36,014 nt of DNA, taken from Clostridia bacterium (GTDB lineage: Bacteria; Bacillota; Clostridia; Oscillospirales; CAG-272). How positions within the stretch are numbered: the stretch's first letter is position 1; every line of letters starts with the position of its first letter. The position numbers and the translations under genes are program-made. Shown one piece after another: positions 8,469-16,344 of this stretch. Location of the stretch: the NCBI GenBank assembly GCA_017504245.1, contig JAFVRQ010000076.1, positions 1 to 36,014 on the forward strand. The letters are read 5' to 3'. Below the pieces are notes generated by a model. That model had not been told where the DNA came from and did not search any database. It saw only the letters and a program-made list of their open reading frames with translations.

Positions 8469-9181
8469 ACTGCTTCAACCTCGCTTTCTTCCGTTTTTGC
8501 ACCGTCGCAGGGGATACCCGATTTTGCCTTTGAGCAAGAAGCGGCAGAGGGGCAGCCCTCACAGCCGAAGCTCTTTTTCTTGGGATATTCGCCATTTGTG
8601 ATGATGCCAACGAGAGCAATTAGAATACCGAATACGAAGAAGCCACCGGGCGCGCTTGTCAAAATGGGGAGCTTAAAGGGCTCAAGGAAGGGAATTGCAA
8701 TACCCGCAAAGCTTGCGTTACCGAACACCTCGCGAATGAAAGCCATCACAAAAAGCGTTAAGGTGAAGCCAATGCCCATACCAATACCGTCAAGCGCTGA
8801 ATCTGTAACACTGTTTTTGTTAGCAAACATCTCAGCACGTCCGAGAATGATGCAGTTAACAACGATAAGTGCAAGATAAACGCCGAGCATATCGTAAATA
8901 TCGGGCAAGTATGCCTGGAGAAGCATTTGAACTGCCGTAACAAAGCCTGCAATAAGTACGATATATGCGGGAATTCTGATTTTATCCGAAATTATATTAC
9001 GAAGCGCTGCTATTGCCATATTTGAGCAAACGAGAACGGCAAGGGTGGCAAGTCCCATACTTATCGCGGATACGATACCCGTCGTTACCGCAAGAGTGGG
9101 ACAGGTGCCGAGAACGAGGACGAGAACGGGGTTTTCTTTAAGAATGCCGTTTGTCAATATTTTCATTTTATTACTTTTCAT
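8465..9181 (-). CDS. rnfE: Rnf complex subunit RnfE with Cys-rich tail
   Basis: 238 residues. Residues 1-195 are a six-helix membrane core like RnfA, with NPVLVLVLGTCPTLAVTT near the N-terminus and the conserved NCIILGRAE at ~109-117. Residues ~200-238 form a hydrophilic tail with four cysteines (C207, C210, C216, C225) in a CEGCPSAASC setting; the membrane core does not need this tail, and it could bind a metal or cluster. Start at 9181 is supported by AGGAGGA at ideal spacing. Next gene rnfA overlaps by 4 nt. Confidence 0.95.
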   Translation of the reverse strand: MKSNKMKILTNGILKENPVLVLVLGTCPTLAVTTGIVSAISMGLATLAVLVCSNMAIAALRNIISDKIRIPAYIVLIAGFVTAVQMLLQAYLPDIYDMLGVYLALIVVNCIILGRAEMFANKNSVTDSALDGIGMGIGFTLTLFVMAFIREVFGNASFAGIAIPFLEPFKLPILTSAPGGFFVFGILIALVGIITNGEYPKKKSFGCEGCPSAASCSKAKSGIPCDGAKTEESEVEAV

Positions 9182-9193
9182 CTTTCGTCCTCC

Positions 9194-9712
9194 TTATTTA
9201 GAATTTGCAAGTCCGAATGCTGTGAATGCATCGTTGAGACCTGATTTGAATGCGTTTGAAGAATATGTTACGCCGCCGAAAACCTCAACGTCTGCAGCAG
9301 AATCCTGCATAAGACCCACAAAGCTTTCGTAATAATTGCCAAAGCTCTTTGATTCCATATAGGAGATCTGCTTAATGGCAACTATTTTGCCATCCGCGTC
9401 AAAGCCGACGGAGTATTTCATATCACCGCTTGAATACTGAGATTTGACTGCGAAAATTATCGCGATACCGCGTCCGTTTTTGTCAATGAAAACGTTTTTA
9501 ACGGATTCGGGATAGCCCGAAAGCTCGGTAATCTGCTCATAGTCCTCGCCCGAAACCTCGGGAATGAGTCCTTCGAGGGAGTCCATCATCTTTTTGTATT
9601 CGTTTTCCTCAATTTTGGGTGCGGTAACCGTGTTAATGCCCGCAAGAAGTGCCATTACAATAAGAGCAAAGAGAGTAAGAACCACAACGGATTTAATTGC
9701 ATCGTTTTTCAT
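9194..9712 (-). CDS. rnfG: Rnf complex subunit RnfG (flavoprotein)
   Basis: 172 residues: one N-terminal membrane helix (about 8-30) and an extracytoplasmic FMN-binding domain. RnfG/NqrC proteins carry FMN phosphoester-linked to Thr in an S/T-GATxS/T motif. The equivalent here reads GGVTYSS with Thr149, so Ala is replaced by Val and the leading Ser by Gly, an atypical version. The start overlaps the rnfD stop by 4 nt. Short for the family but complete. Confidence 0.93.
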   Translation of the reverse strand: MKNDAIKSVVVLTLFALIVMALLAGINTVTAPKIEENEYKKMMDSLEGLIPEVSGEDYEQITELSGYPESVKNVFIDKNGRGIAIIFAVKSQYSSGDMKYSVGFDADGKIVAIKQISYMESKSFGNYYESFVGLMQDSAADVEVFGGVTYSSNAFKSGLNDAFTAFGLANSK

Positions 9713-10656
9713 ATCTTGATACCTCCGAATGCTTTCTTTCTCGTGAGCTTGATGATATATGGATTAAGGATATTCATAAGCAAAATTGCAAACGAAACGC
9801 CCTCGGGATAACCGCCGTAAACACGGATAAGAGCTGTGATAAGACCGCATCCGATACCGAAAACTACTTTACCAAGAGCAGTGTCGGGGCTCGTTACGTA
9901 ATCGGTTGCCATAAAGAACGCGCCTATCATAAGACCGCCTGCGATAATTTGATACTCGGGATAAGTTCCCGTCATAAGTGTGAAAAGACCAACCGTTGCG
10001 ATAAATGAAACGGGAATATGCCAGGTGATAACCTTTGATGCGATAAGAATGATACCACCAACGAGGAGCGCAAACGCGGAAACCTCACCGATAGCGCCTG
10101 CGTGATTACCGAAAAACATTTGGACCCAGTCAGGAAGAAGCTCCGCCTTGCCTGCCGCAATATCTCCAAGAGGAGTTGCACCCGAAGCAAGCTCGGGATT
10201 CGTGAGATTGGTATGTACGGTTGCAGTCATAAGATCGGGGAAGCAAACGAGCATTGCAATTCTTGCCGTGATTGCGGGATTTGCAAAGTTATATCCGATT
10301 CCACCGAAAAATTCCTTAACGATGATGATGGCGATAAACGCGCCTACAACTATCGTCCACAAGTTTTTCCATTCACCGAAGTTTGCAGGGAGGGTGAGCG
10401 CTAAAAGTGTACCCGTTACGAAGCAAGAGAGGTCGGGAACGGTGTTTTTGATTTTAGTAAGACGGCACCAGCCGTATTCAAGAAGTCCGCAAGCGAGATT
10501 TGATACTAAAAGTATCAAAAATGCTTTGAAACCAAAGAGAACAACCGACAAAAGCGCGGCAGGGAAAAGTGCTAAAAGCACCGTTGCCATAATGGAGCTC
10601 GTCGTTCTTGGACTTCTGATATGTGGGGATGGAGAAACAGTCAAAAGATTATTCAT
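9709..10656 (-). CDS. rnfD: Rnf complex subunit RnfD (flavoprotein)
   Basis: 315 residues with about nine to ten membrane helices, homologous to NqrB. The N-terminus SPSPHIRS is the usual RnfD opening. The covalent-FMN motif SGAT is at 158-161 (Thr161 the expected attachment site), followed by PLGDIA. The GGIGYNFANPAI stretch (~118-129) and MATDYVTSP are further family hallmarks. It overlaps the rnfC stop by 1 nt and rnfG by 4 nt. Confidence 0.96.
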   Translation of the reverse strand: MNNLLTVSPSPHIRSPRTTSSIMATVLLALFPAALLSVVLFGFKAFLILLVSNLACGLLEYGWCRLTKIKNTVPDLSCFVTGTLLALTLPANFGEWKNLWTIVVGAFIAIIIVKEFFGGIGYNFANPAITARIAMLVCFPDLMTATVHTNLTNPELASGATPLGDIAAGKAELLPDWVQMFFGNHAGAIGEVSAFALLVGGIILIASKVITWHIPVSFIATVGLFTLMTGTYPEYQIIAGGLMIGAFFMATDYVTSPDTALGKVVFGIGCGLITALIRVYGGYPEGVSFAILLMNILNPYIIKLTRKKAFGGIKI

Positions 10657-11969
10657 TATTTTTTCGCCTCCTGACGTTCTTTAAGAATTTTCATTACCTT
10701 TGCTTTGGCGATTTTATTCGTGTGAACAAGCTGACGCTTAGCGGGGCACGCGAATGAACAGCATCCGCATTCCATACAAATATTTGCCTTAAGCTTAACA
10801 AGTGCCTCATCATCTCCTGCACGCAACGCCTGAACGAATGCCTTGGGGTCAAGACCGAAGGGGCACGCGTTTACACAGTTTCCGCACTTGATACAAGCGG
10901 TGGGCTCTGGAACGGTTGCCTCCTGCTCGTTGAAGAAGAGAACTGCGTTAGTGTTTTTCATAACGGGCATTTCCATACTCTCAACCGACCAACCCATCAT
11001 AGGACCGCCAAGGATAACCTTTTTGGGTGCGGATTTTGTTCCGCCTGCAAAAGCGATAAGATCGGTAATTCTCGTTCCGATGGGAGCGATAACGTTCTTT
11101 GGCTCTGCAACTGCGCCGCCGTCGATGGTTATGCACTTCTTTACAAGAGGCATACCCGTTCTTATAAAGGAAGCAATTTCCGCAAGGGTTGTGCAGTTAA
11201 TAACGATAACGCCTGCGTCAATGGGGAGCTTACCTTCCATAATAGTTTTGCCCGTTGTGTGATAAACGAGAACCTTTTCGCCGCCCTGAGGATACATTGC
11301 CTTGAGGGGCGCAACACTCACGTTTTCAATATCGGACGTGAGATTTGTGATATTTTCAATACATTCGGGCTTGTTCTTTTCAATGCCGAAAATTATCCTC
11401 TGGGGCTTTAAGCATTTGTTAAGAATTTCGATTCCGTATCTGATGTCATCACCGCGGTCAATCATCGTGCGTGTGTCACTTGTGATGTATGGCTCGCACT
11501 CCGCACCGTTGATAACAATATCCTCAACACTTTTAACGTTGAGCTTAACTGCAGTGGGGAATCCCGCACCGCCAAGACCTACGATACCGCTGTCCTTAAC
11601 TGCTTGCACGAGCTCTTCAAGATTATTTACTTCTCTTGGAGCAAGCGTTTCGCAGAGGGTATCAAGTCCGTCGCTTTCGATAAGGATAGCAGATACTTTT
11701 CTTCCGTTTGAAAGAATAGTTGTGTCGGTGTTTTTAACCTTACCCGAAACACTTGAATGGATCTTTGCAGAAACAAATCCGCCCGCCTCGGCAATAACCT
11801 GACCAACTGTAACTAGGTCGCCCGTTTTAACAACGGGAGTTGCAGGCGCACCGATGTGCATTGAAAGCGGAATAAGTACGCTTTGAGGCGTGGGTATAGC
11901 CACGGGAGCTATTTTTGCAGTTCCTTTTTTATGGGGAAGGAATACACCCGGTAAATTGAATAAAGGCAT
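10656..11969 (-). CDS. rnfC: Rnf complex subunit RnfC (NADH-binding)
   Basis: 437 residues, first gene of the operon. RnfC is a soluble membrane-associated subunit related to NuoF that binds NAD(H) and FMN. A Gly-rich GLGGAGFPTAVK stretch (~151-162) belongs to the nucleotide-binding core. Two 4Fe-4S motifs, CIKCGNCVNACP and CMECGCCSFACP, lie near the C-terminus. The N-terminus (LPGVFLPHKK) departs from the common F.GG.HP form, but an RnfC barrel-sandwich-like segment follows. Start at 11969 has AAGGAG at suitable spacing. Confidence 0.96.
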   Translation of the reverse strand: MPLFNLPGVFLPHKKGTAKIAPVAIPTPQSVLIPLSMHIGAPATPVVKTGDLVTVGQVIAEAGGFVSAKIHSSVSGKVKNTDTTILSNGRKVSAILIESDGLDTLCETLAPREVNNLEELVQAVKDSGIVGLGGAGFPTAVKLNVKSVEDIVINGAECEPYITSDTRTMIDRGDDIRYGIEILNKCLKPQRIIFGIEKNKPECIENITNLTSDIENVSVAPLKAMYPQGGEKVLVYHTTGKTIMEGKLPIDAGVIVINCTTLAEIASFIRTGMPLVKKCITIDGGAVAEPKNVIAPIGTRITDLIAFAGGTKSAPKKVILGGPMMGWSVESMEMPVMKNTNAVLFFNEQEATVPEPTACIKCGNCVNACPFGLDPKAFVQALRAGDDEALVKLKANICMECGCCSFACPAKRQLVHTNKIAKAKVMKILKERQEAKK

Positions 11970-12010
11970 TTTTTCGCTCCTTCATATTAATATTTATGTT
12001 TAACCAATTT

Positions 12011-12039
12011 ATTATAGCAAATTTGTTGCCAAATGTCAA
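12011..12039 (-). promoter_or_regulatory. rnf operon promoter
   Basis: On the minus strand: TTGACA (12039-12034), 17-bp spacer, TATAAT (12016-12011), a perfect consensus sigma-A promoter. Transcription should start near 12004, giving a ~35-nt leader before rnfC. A weak Rex-like sequence lies upstream at 12096-12113. Confidence 0.9.
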
Positions 12040-12134
12040 TCGAATTTATAACAAATATACAAAGAAATTTATTGAAAAGATGTCAAATTTGTATATTGTG
12101 AAAAAAATATCAAACTTTGACGAATTTGAAATTT

Positions 12135-12265
12135 GATTTGTTGGGATATTAGCATAACCAACGTAGGGCAGGGGCTTGTTCCTGCCGCGTTAATTTTGTT
12201 GATCTTTTGTACGGCGGCGCCAAGGCACCGCCCTACGTTGTCAGCTTGATAAATCCCAATTTATC
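12135..12265. repeat. MITE-like element A (inverted-repeat ends)
   Basis: The ends are inverted: GATTTGTTGGGAT at 12135-12147 against a complement of GATAAATTGGGAT at 12253-12265, with an inner inverted pair AACGTAGGGC / GCCCTACGTT. The middle is GC-rich (GGGGCTTGTTCCTGCC; CGGCGGCGCC). No ORF. It lies between the rnf promoter and the FkbM-gene terminator, and its outer end resembles those of the other elements in the window. Confidence 0.65.
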
Positions 12266-12280
12266 GTATTGTTTTAGATA

Positions 12281-12304
12281 AAAAACCACCCTTGTGGGTG
12301 GTTT
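12281..12304 (-). terminator. Terminator of the FkbM methyltransferase gene
   Basis: AAACCACCC / GGGTGGTTT with a short TTGT-type loop; on the minus strand a T-run follows. It begins 7 bp past the stop of 12311-13396. Confidence 0.85.
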
Positions 12305-12310
12305 AAAGCA

Positions 12311-13396
12311 TTATTCTTTTACCGCATATAAATTCAAATCCCACGCAGGAATGTAAGAAAATCTGCGAAGGTAGAGCGAATAATCGGGATTTAATTTCTT
12401 AATCAATTCGGGCAGGGCAAACAGATCCTCGCTTCTGTGATAGAGCGAAGCAAGGAGCTTGGGTGAGTGCTTTTGTATCGTTTCCTTTGACCCTAAAAGC
12501 GCTTCCTTTTCAGAACCCTCAACGTCGTATTTTATGTAGTCAACGGGAGTGCCGTTGAGCACCTCGTCAACCGAAATGACGGGTACTTCCTTGATTTTTG
12601 AAACGATATTTCCCTTTGAAACGATACCCGCGTTTCTGTTTCCGCTTGCATCGAAGAGCAGAGTGGTGTTCTCGTTCCACGCGCCTGCGTTGATGCACTT
12701 TACATCAACGTTTTCAACCGTTTGCGCGTATTCGTTAAGCTTTCTGAAGTTTCTTGCGTCGGGCTCAAGAGCAATCACGCTTTTTAAATTTGGATTAAAT
12801 TGAAGCATCTCGCGTATCGTGTCGCCGTTATACGCACCGAGGTCAACGTACCTGCTTATACTCTTACAGTCGAGAATTTCCTCATAAACCGCCTGCTTTT
12901 CGCTTTCGCTTTCCCAAAGATATTTAATTTGACCTGAGAGCTTATAGGAAATCACGTTATCGTAAATTCTCTTTGATTCTTCGTCGGCAAGAAGGTCATA
13001 AACCGCTTCAAAACGCGCACGGTTTTCTTCGAAAAATTCAATGGTGAAAAGCGTTTCGCCAAAAACGGGAACGTCGGGAGCATAAAGCTCGCATTCCTCT
13101 CCAACCTTTTTGAAAAGTGCTAAAACGTCGGGCAGAGAAGAGGCAAACGAGAGCAAAACGATGGGATTTTGCCCCGCATATTTTTCCTTCATCGCAGAGT
13201 ATGAAATTACCGTTTTGCCGTGAAAGGAGTGACCTCGCACAAAGCCGTCACTTGCAAAAAAGTCACAAATTTCAATGCCGTATTTTTCGCAAACGGCAAT
13301 TATCTTGTCCGCACCGTTGCCCATTCCGTACATCACTATCGGACTTCTGCTTGACGCAAGATAGTGCCATAAATCTGTTTTTATGTTGATGTTCAT
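12311..13396 (-). CDS. FkbM-family SAM-dependent methyltransferase
   Basis: 361 residues. The C-terminal half is a class I methyltransferase of the FkbM type: SAM-binding VDLGAYNGDT at 184-193, acidic EPD at 211-213, and YDVEGSE near 270, typical of FkbM enzymes that O-methylate sugars or polyketide-like substrates. The N-terminal ~150 residues form a separate Rossmann-like region (MYGMGNGADK, ~22-31) seen in FkbM proteins of polysaccharide loci; its function is unclear. Start at 13396 has GGAG 6 nt upstream. No glycosyltransferase neighbour is present, so the substrate cannot be inferred. Single-gene unit flanked by repeat elements. Confidence 0.88.
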   Translation of the reverse strand: MNINIKTDLWHYLASSRSPIVMYGMGNGADKIIAVCEKYGIEICDFFASDGFVRGHSFHGKTVISYSAMKEKYAGQNPIVLLSFASSLPDVLALFKKVGEECELYAPDVPVFGETLFTIEFFEENRARFEAVYDLLADEESKRIYDNVISYKLSGQIKYLWESESEKQAVYEEILDCKSISRYVDLGAYNGDTIREMLQFNPNLKSVIALEPDARNFRKLNEYAQTVENVDVKCINAGAWNENTTLLFDASGNRNAGIVSKGNIVSKIKEVPVISVDEVLNGTPVDYIKYDVEGSEKEALLGSKETIQKHSPKLLASLYHRSEDLFALPELIKKLNPDYSLYLRRFSYIPAWDLNLYAVKE

Positions 13397-13432
13397 ATTT
13401 TCTCCAAATGTGTGTATTGTGTTTTAAATTTT

Positions 13433-13672
13433 AATTTATCGGGGAGTTAGTTAAAGTAAAAAATGGGTCGCTTTTGAAAAAGCTCCGCAAAACTTTTTGT
13501 AGAGCTATCGCGCAAGATTTCGCGCAAATCGTGATGTTTGATTTTGATCAAACATCACATAACGATTTTCTCGGTGTTGGCAGGCACCTCGAAAATCCGC
13601 GATTTGCTAATAAAAGCGAAGCCATTTTACTATCAATACGGCTACGTACTCGCTCCGCTAAATCTCAATTAA
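13433..13672. repeat. Interspersed element B with 12-bp hairpin
   Basis: Fills most of the 386-bp gap between the FkbM gene and the nucleoside phosphorylase. Left end AATTTATCGGGGAGTTAG; right end is a complement of AATTGAGATTTAGCG. Inside, 13531-13558 is a perfect 12-bp hairpin (stem GTGATGTTTGAT, loop TTTG). The segment ~13560-13640 matches, in reverse complement, the end of element E (35925-35995). An open frame across it (13474-13737) looks non-genic. Confidence 0.7.
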
Positions 13673-13725
13673 TTATTCAATTTTCTCCAATTATACCACA
13701 AAATCGAAAAAATATCAACAGCTTA

Positions 13726-13754
13726 TTGACTACTTAGAAAAAAAGTGGTAAAAT
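13726..13754 (+). promoter_or_regulatory. Promoter of nucleoside phosphorylase-HIT operon
   Basis: TTGACT (13726-13731), 17-bp spacer, TAAAAT (13749-13754). Start of transcription near 13761; AAAGGAGG follows and the ATG is at 13783. Confidence 0.75.
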
Positions 13755-13782
13755 TAACTATAATTCTTTAAAGGAGGCGTTT

Positions 13783-14550
13783 ATGTTAAGAAAAGAGAAA
13801 TATCCGATAATTGAATTTGACGATTGCAGGGACGCGGTCATAAATCCGAGCCATCTGCGAAAGGAATACGATATTTTACCTTATAACAAGCTTGTAATAA
13901 CCTTTTTTGGCGAAGCGATAAAAATGCTTCTTGAGGAAAAGAAAATCGAAGAATATATCACGATAAGCGGCGAAAACCCCGTCGTGCTATACAAATTTGC
14001 TGATGCGGACGTGCTTATTACTCTTGGTATGGTCGGTTGTCCTGCCTGCGCAGGTAATTTGGACGTCGCAACCGGTATAGGAATTGATACCGTGATGTTT
14101 TGCGGAGGCGGCGGAGTGCTTGATAAAACGATTGAAGTTGGTCAGCTCCTCGTTGTTGAGGGTGCTATACGCGACGAGGGTTTTTCATATCACTATATAG
14201 AGCCGTCAAGAATAATTTATTCTCAACCCGATATAAGAAAATCCATTTGCGCATATCTTGAAGAAAATAACGTTCCATACACGCAGGGGCTGACGTGGAC
14301 GACGGATGCCATTTGCCGTGAAACGCGCGAGCGAGTTGCGGCACGCAGAGAAGAAGGGGCAAGAATTGTTGAAATGGAACAGGCGGGCTGCCTTGCCGTT
14401 GCGCAGTTTCGCGGGATAAAATACGGCGGAATAATTTACGCAGGCGATGACGTTTCTGGTGACGATTGGGATCAAAGAAGCTGGAGAAGTCGAAAGGGTA
14501 TAAGATATTCGCTTGTTGAAATAAGTAAAGAATTAGTACAAATTATTTAA
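13783..14550 (+). CDS. Nucleoside phosphorylase (PNP/UDP family)
   Basis: 255 residues. PNP/UDP-family enzymes cleave nucleosides with phosphate to a free base and sugar-1-phosphate. Visible features are the Gly-rich phosphate-binding region (MVGCPACAGN ~83-92; FCGGGGVLD ~106-114), the nucleoside-binding VEMEQAG (E197-M198-E199) and a following GDDVSGDD (D222) near the usual catalytic Asp. The overall shape resembles the uridine-phosphorylase-like branch, but whether it prefers purines or uridine cannot be read safely. AAAGGAGG precedes the start. The HIT gene follows after 18 nt, suggesting co-transcription for nucleoside or nucleotide salvage. Confidence 0.88.
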   Translation: MLRKEKYPIIEFDDCRDAVINPSHLRKEYDILPYNKLVITFFGEAIKMLLEEKKIEEYITISGENPVVLYKFADADVLITLGMVGCPACAGNLDVATGIGIDTVMFCGGGGVLDKTIEVGQLLVVEGAIRDEGFSYHYIEPSRIIYSQPDIRKSICAYLEENNVPYTQGLTWTTDAICRETRERVAARREEGARIVEMEQAGCLAVAQFRGIKYGGIIYAGDDVSGDDWDQRSWRSRKGIRYSLVEISKELVQII

Positions 14551-14568
14551 TTTAAAGGAGAAAAAACT

Positions 14569-14907
14569 ATGAGTTGTTTATTTTGCAGAATAATTAACGG
14601 AGAAATCCCATCAAAGAAGGCATTTGAAAATGAGAATATTTACGCGTTTTATGACATCGCGCCCCAAGCCCCCGTGCATATTTTGGTAATTCCCAAAATG
14701 CACATTGAAAGCGTTGACGGAATAACGTCCGAAAACAGCAGGATCGTTGCGGAAATTTTTGAAAATGTTCCCAAGATCGCAAAGGAAGCGGGAATTGAAA
14801 ACGGCTACCGCGTTATCTCAAACTGCGGTGACGATGCCTGTCAAAGCGTTCATCATTTGCACTTCCACATTCTCGGAGGAGCGCAGCTTTCCGATAAAAT
14901 GGCATAA
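14569..14907 (+). CDS. HIT-family nucleotide hydrolase
   Basis: 112 residues, close to the usual length of bacterial HIT proteins (HinT-like), which hydrolyse nucleoside phosphoramidates or related AMP conjugates. The catalytic triad motif H96-L-H98-F-H100-I-L is present. The opening CLFCRIINGEIPS with CxxC and the APQAPVHILVIPK strand (~31-43) are standard. The usual Gly before QSV is Cys91 here. AAAGGAG lies just upstream. No clear terminator follows before the next promoter. Confidence 0.94.
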   Translation: MSCLFCRIINGEIPSKKAFENENIYAFYDIAPQAPVHILVIPKMHIESVDGITSENSRIVAEIFENVPKIAKEAGIENGYRVISNCGDDACQSVHHLHFHILGGAQLSDKMA

Positions 14908-14922
14908 ATTGTTAAAAACATA

Positions 14923-14951
14923 TTGCAAAAATTAAAAATGTATGTTAAAAT
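14923..14951 (+). promoter_or_regulatory. Promoter of lipoprotein gene 14997
   Basis: TTGCAA (14923-14928), 17-bp spacer, TAAAAT (14946-14951). Same -35 hexamer as the promoters at 476 and 16267. Confidence 0.7.
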
Positions 14952-14996
14952 CAAATTGAGATGAAAAACATCTAATATAAAGAAAGGAAAAACACT

Positions 14997-16190
14997 ATGA
15001 AAAAATTATTATCACTCACACTCGTGGCACTCGTGCTGCTCTCGTCCCTCGTTTCCTGCGATATGGAAACCGCAAAGGGCTATCTCGTTAACTTCCTTGA
15101 ACAGTTTACAACAACTGCTGAAACACAAAAGGAAATCAGAACAACTATTACCGAGGAAGAATGGAATGCAACATTCAAATCCACTAATTTCACCATTACT
15201 GTGACTGCCGGAGATGAAGGCGGCCGTATTGCGGTTACTGATTCCGCTATTATTTATGAAGTAAACACAGGTGAGATTTCAATGGGCATCTTTGTTGATG
15301 TTGCAAATGAATGCTTGCTTTCCGAAACCAAAGCAGGTTGGTTGGCTTATTATATGGAAGGCCTTTCCGCAGAGCTTGGGGAAATGGGCGGCATTACGTT
15401 GGAAATGATTGGATTGTCACCCGATGAGAGCTCATTTGCTGAGCTTGTGTATAATGAAGAAACAAAGGCATACACAATAAGCTACGAGGGTTCATCCGGC
15501 GAATTCTTCTTTGAAGACGGCTTGCTTTCTAAAGGTACTATTAGTGTAGGTGAAGGCGAATATGCTCAAACTTACGAAATAGCAAACGTTGGCACAACCG
15601 TTATCGAAATTCCTGAATATACCATCACAAATGACGGTAAGGTTGACCCCAGCAATGCACCTGCAGACGTTAGAACAACGGTTACTGACGAGGAGCTTGC
15701 AGCTCATCTTGAAATGAGAAACTTCACAATCAATGCGGGCACTATGGAATATTATCTCGGTATTGACGCAAGCTTGAAGGTTGCTGATACTGCTGCTGAG
15801 TTGTCTGTAAAATATATGTATGAAGCAATGCAGCAATACGTTGCGCTTGTTGACGGTAAGTTTTACTCCATCGAAGAATACGGCGATGGTTATCTTGCAA
15901 CAGATATGGACGCAACGATGGATCAATTGAATGAAGCTATCGAATTTGCAAGAGAATATATGAGCACCGAATACCTCACCTATGACGAAGAGGGAAGATA
16001 CTATAAGCTTGAAGTGGAAAATGATGGAGAATTCGCTGAATTATATCTCTATTTTGAGAACGGTCAGGTTGTAAAAGGTGTTTATATGATGGATGGAGTG
16101 GAAATTATTATGGTTTTGGCTGATGTTGGAACAACAACAGTTACACTTCCCGAATTTGAGATTAACGATTACCCTGTAATGGTTGACTAA
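14997..16190 (+). CDS. Two-module lipoprotein of unknown function
   Basis: 397 residues, not recognised as a named family. Signal MKKLLSLTLVALVLL ends in lipobox LVSC (Cys21), so it should be lipid-anchored outside the cell. The mature part has two copies of a ~170-residue module: the first opens with RTTITEEEWNATFKSTNFTI (~46), the second with RTTVTDEELAAHLEMRNFTI (~226), and each ends near a VGTT.....PE.. strand. The repeated pattern of short beta strands suggests a beta-rich fold of the LppX/lipoprotein-carrier sort, which is a guess. GAAAGGAAA precedes the start. The next gene is a three-module paralog with the same signal and linker (VDPSNAPADVRTTVT), so the pair arose by tandem duplication. 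Confidence 0.8.
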   Translation: MKKLLSLTLVALVLLSSLVSCDMETAKGYLVNFLEQFTTTAETQKEIRTTITEEEWNATFKSTNFTITVTAGDEGGRIAVTDSAIIYEVNTGEISMGIFVDVANECLLSETKAGWLAYYMEGLSAELGEMGGITLEMIGLSPDESSFAELVYNEETKAYTISYEGSSGEFFFEDGLLSKGTISVGEGEYAQTYEIANVGTTVIEIPEYTITNDGKVDPSNAPADVRTTVTDEELAAHLEMRNFTINAGTMEYYLGIDASLKVADTAAELSVKYMYEAMQQYVALVDGKFYSIEEYGDGYLATDMDATMDQLNEAIEFAREYMSTEYLTYDEEGRYYKLEVENDGEFAELYLYFENGQVVKGVYMMDGVEIIMVLADVGTTTVTLPEFEINDYPVMVD

Positions 16191-16206
16191 TTAAAAAACA
16201 AACAAA

Positions 16207-16236
16207 TTCCCACGGCAGTGCCGTGGGAGTTTTTTG
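16207..16236 (+). terminator. Terminator of lipoprotein gene 14997
   Basis: TCCCACGGCA / TGCCGTGGGA with a minimal loop followed by GTTTTTT. Nearly the same stem as the terminator of the next paralog (18074-18107), so the whole transcription unit was duplicated. Confidence 0.9.
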
Positions 16237-16266
16237 TATATTGATGAAAAAATATCAATTATACTA

Positions 16267-16295
16267 TTGCAAAACCCCTAAATTTGTGATAGAAT
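16267..16295 (+). promoter_or_regulatory. Promoter of lipoprotein gene 16345
   Basis: TTGCAA (16267-16272), 17-bp spacer, TAGAAT (16290-16295). Confidence 0.65.
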
Positions 16296-16344
16296 TTCTT
16301 CAAGATGAATTGCATCTAAAACTTTTTAGGAAAGGGAAAACACT

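Noticed and set aside
13474..13737. Open frame of 87 codons inside element B
   Set aside because: It crosses a perfect hairpin and conserved repeat DNA, runs into the next promoter region and has no convincing ribosome site.
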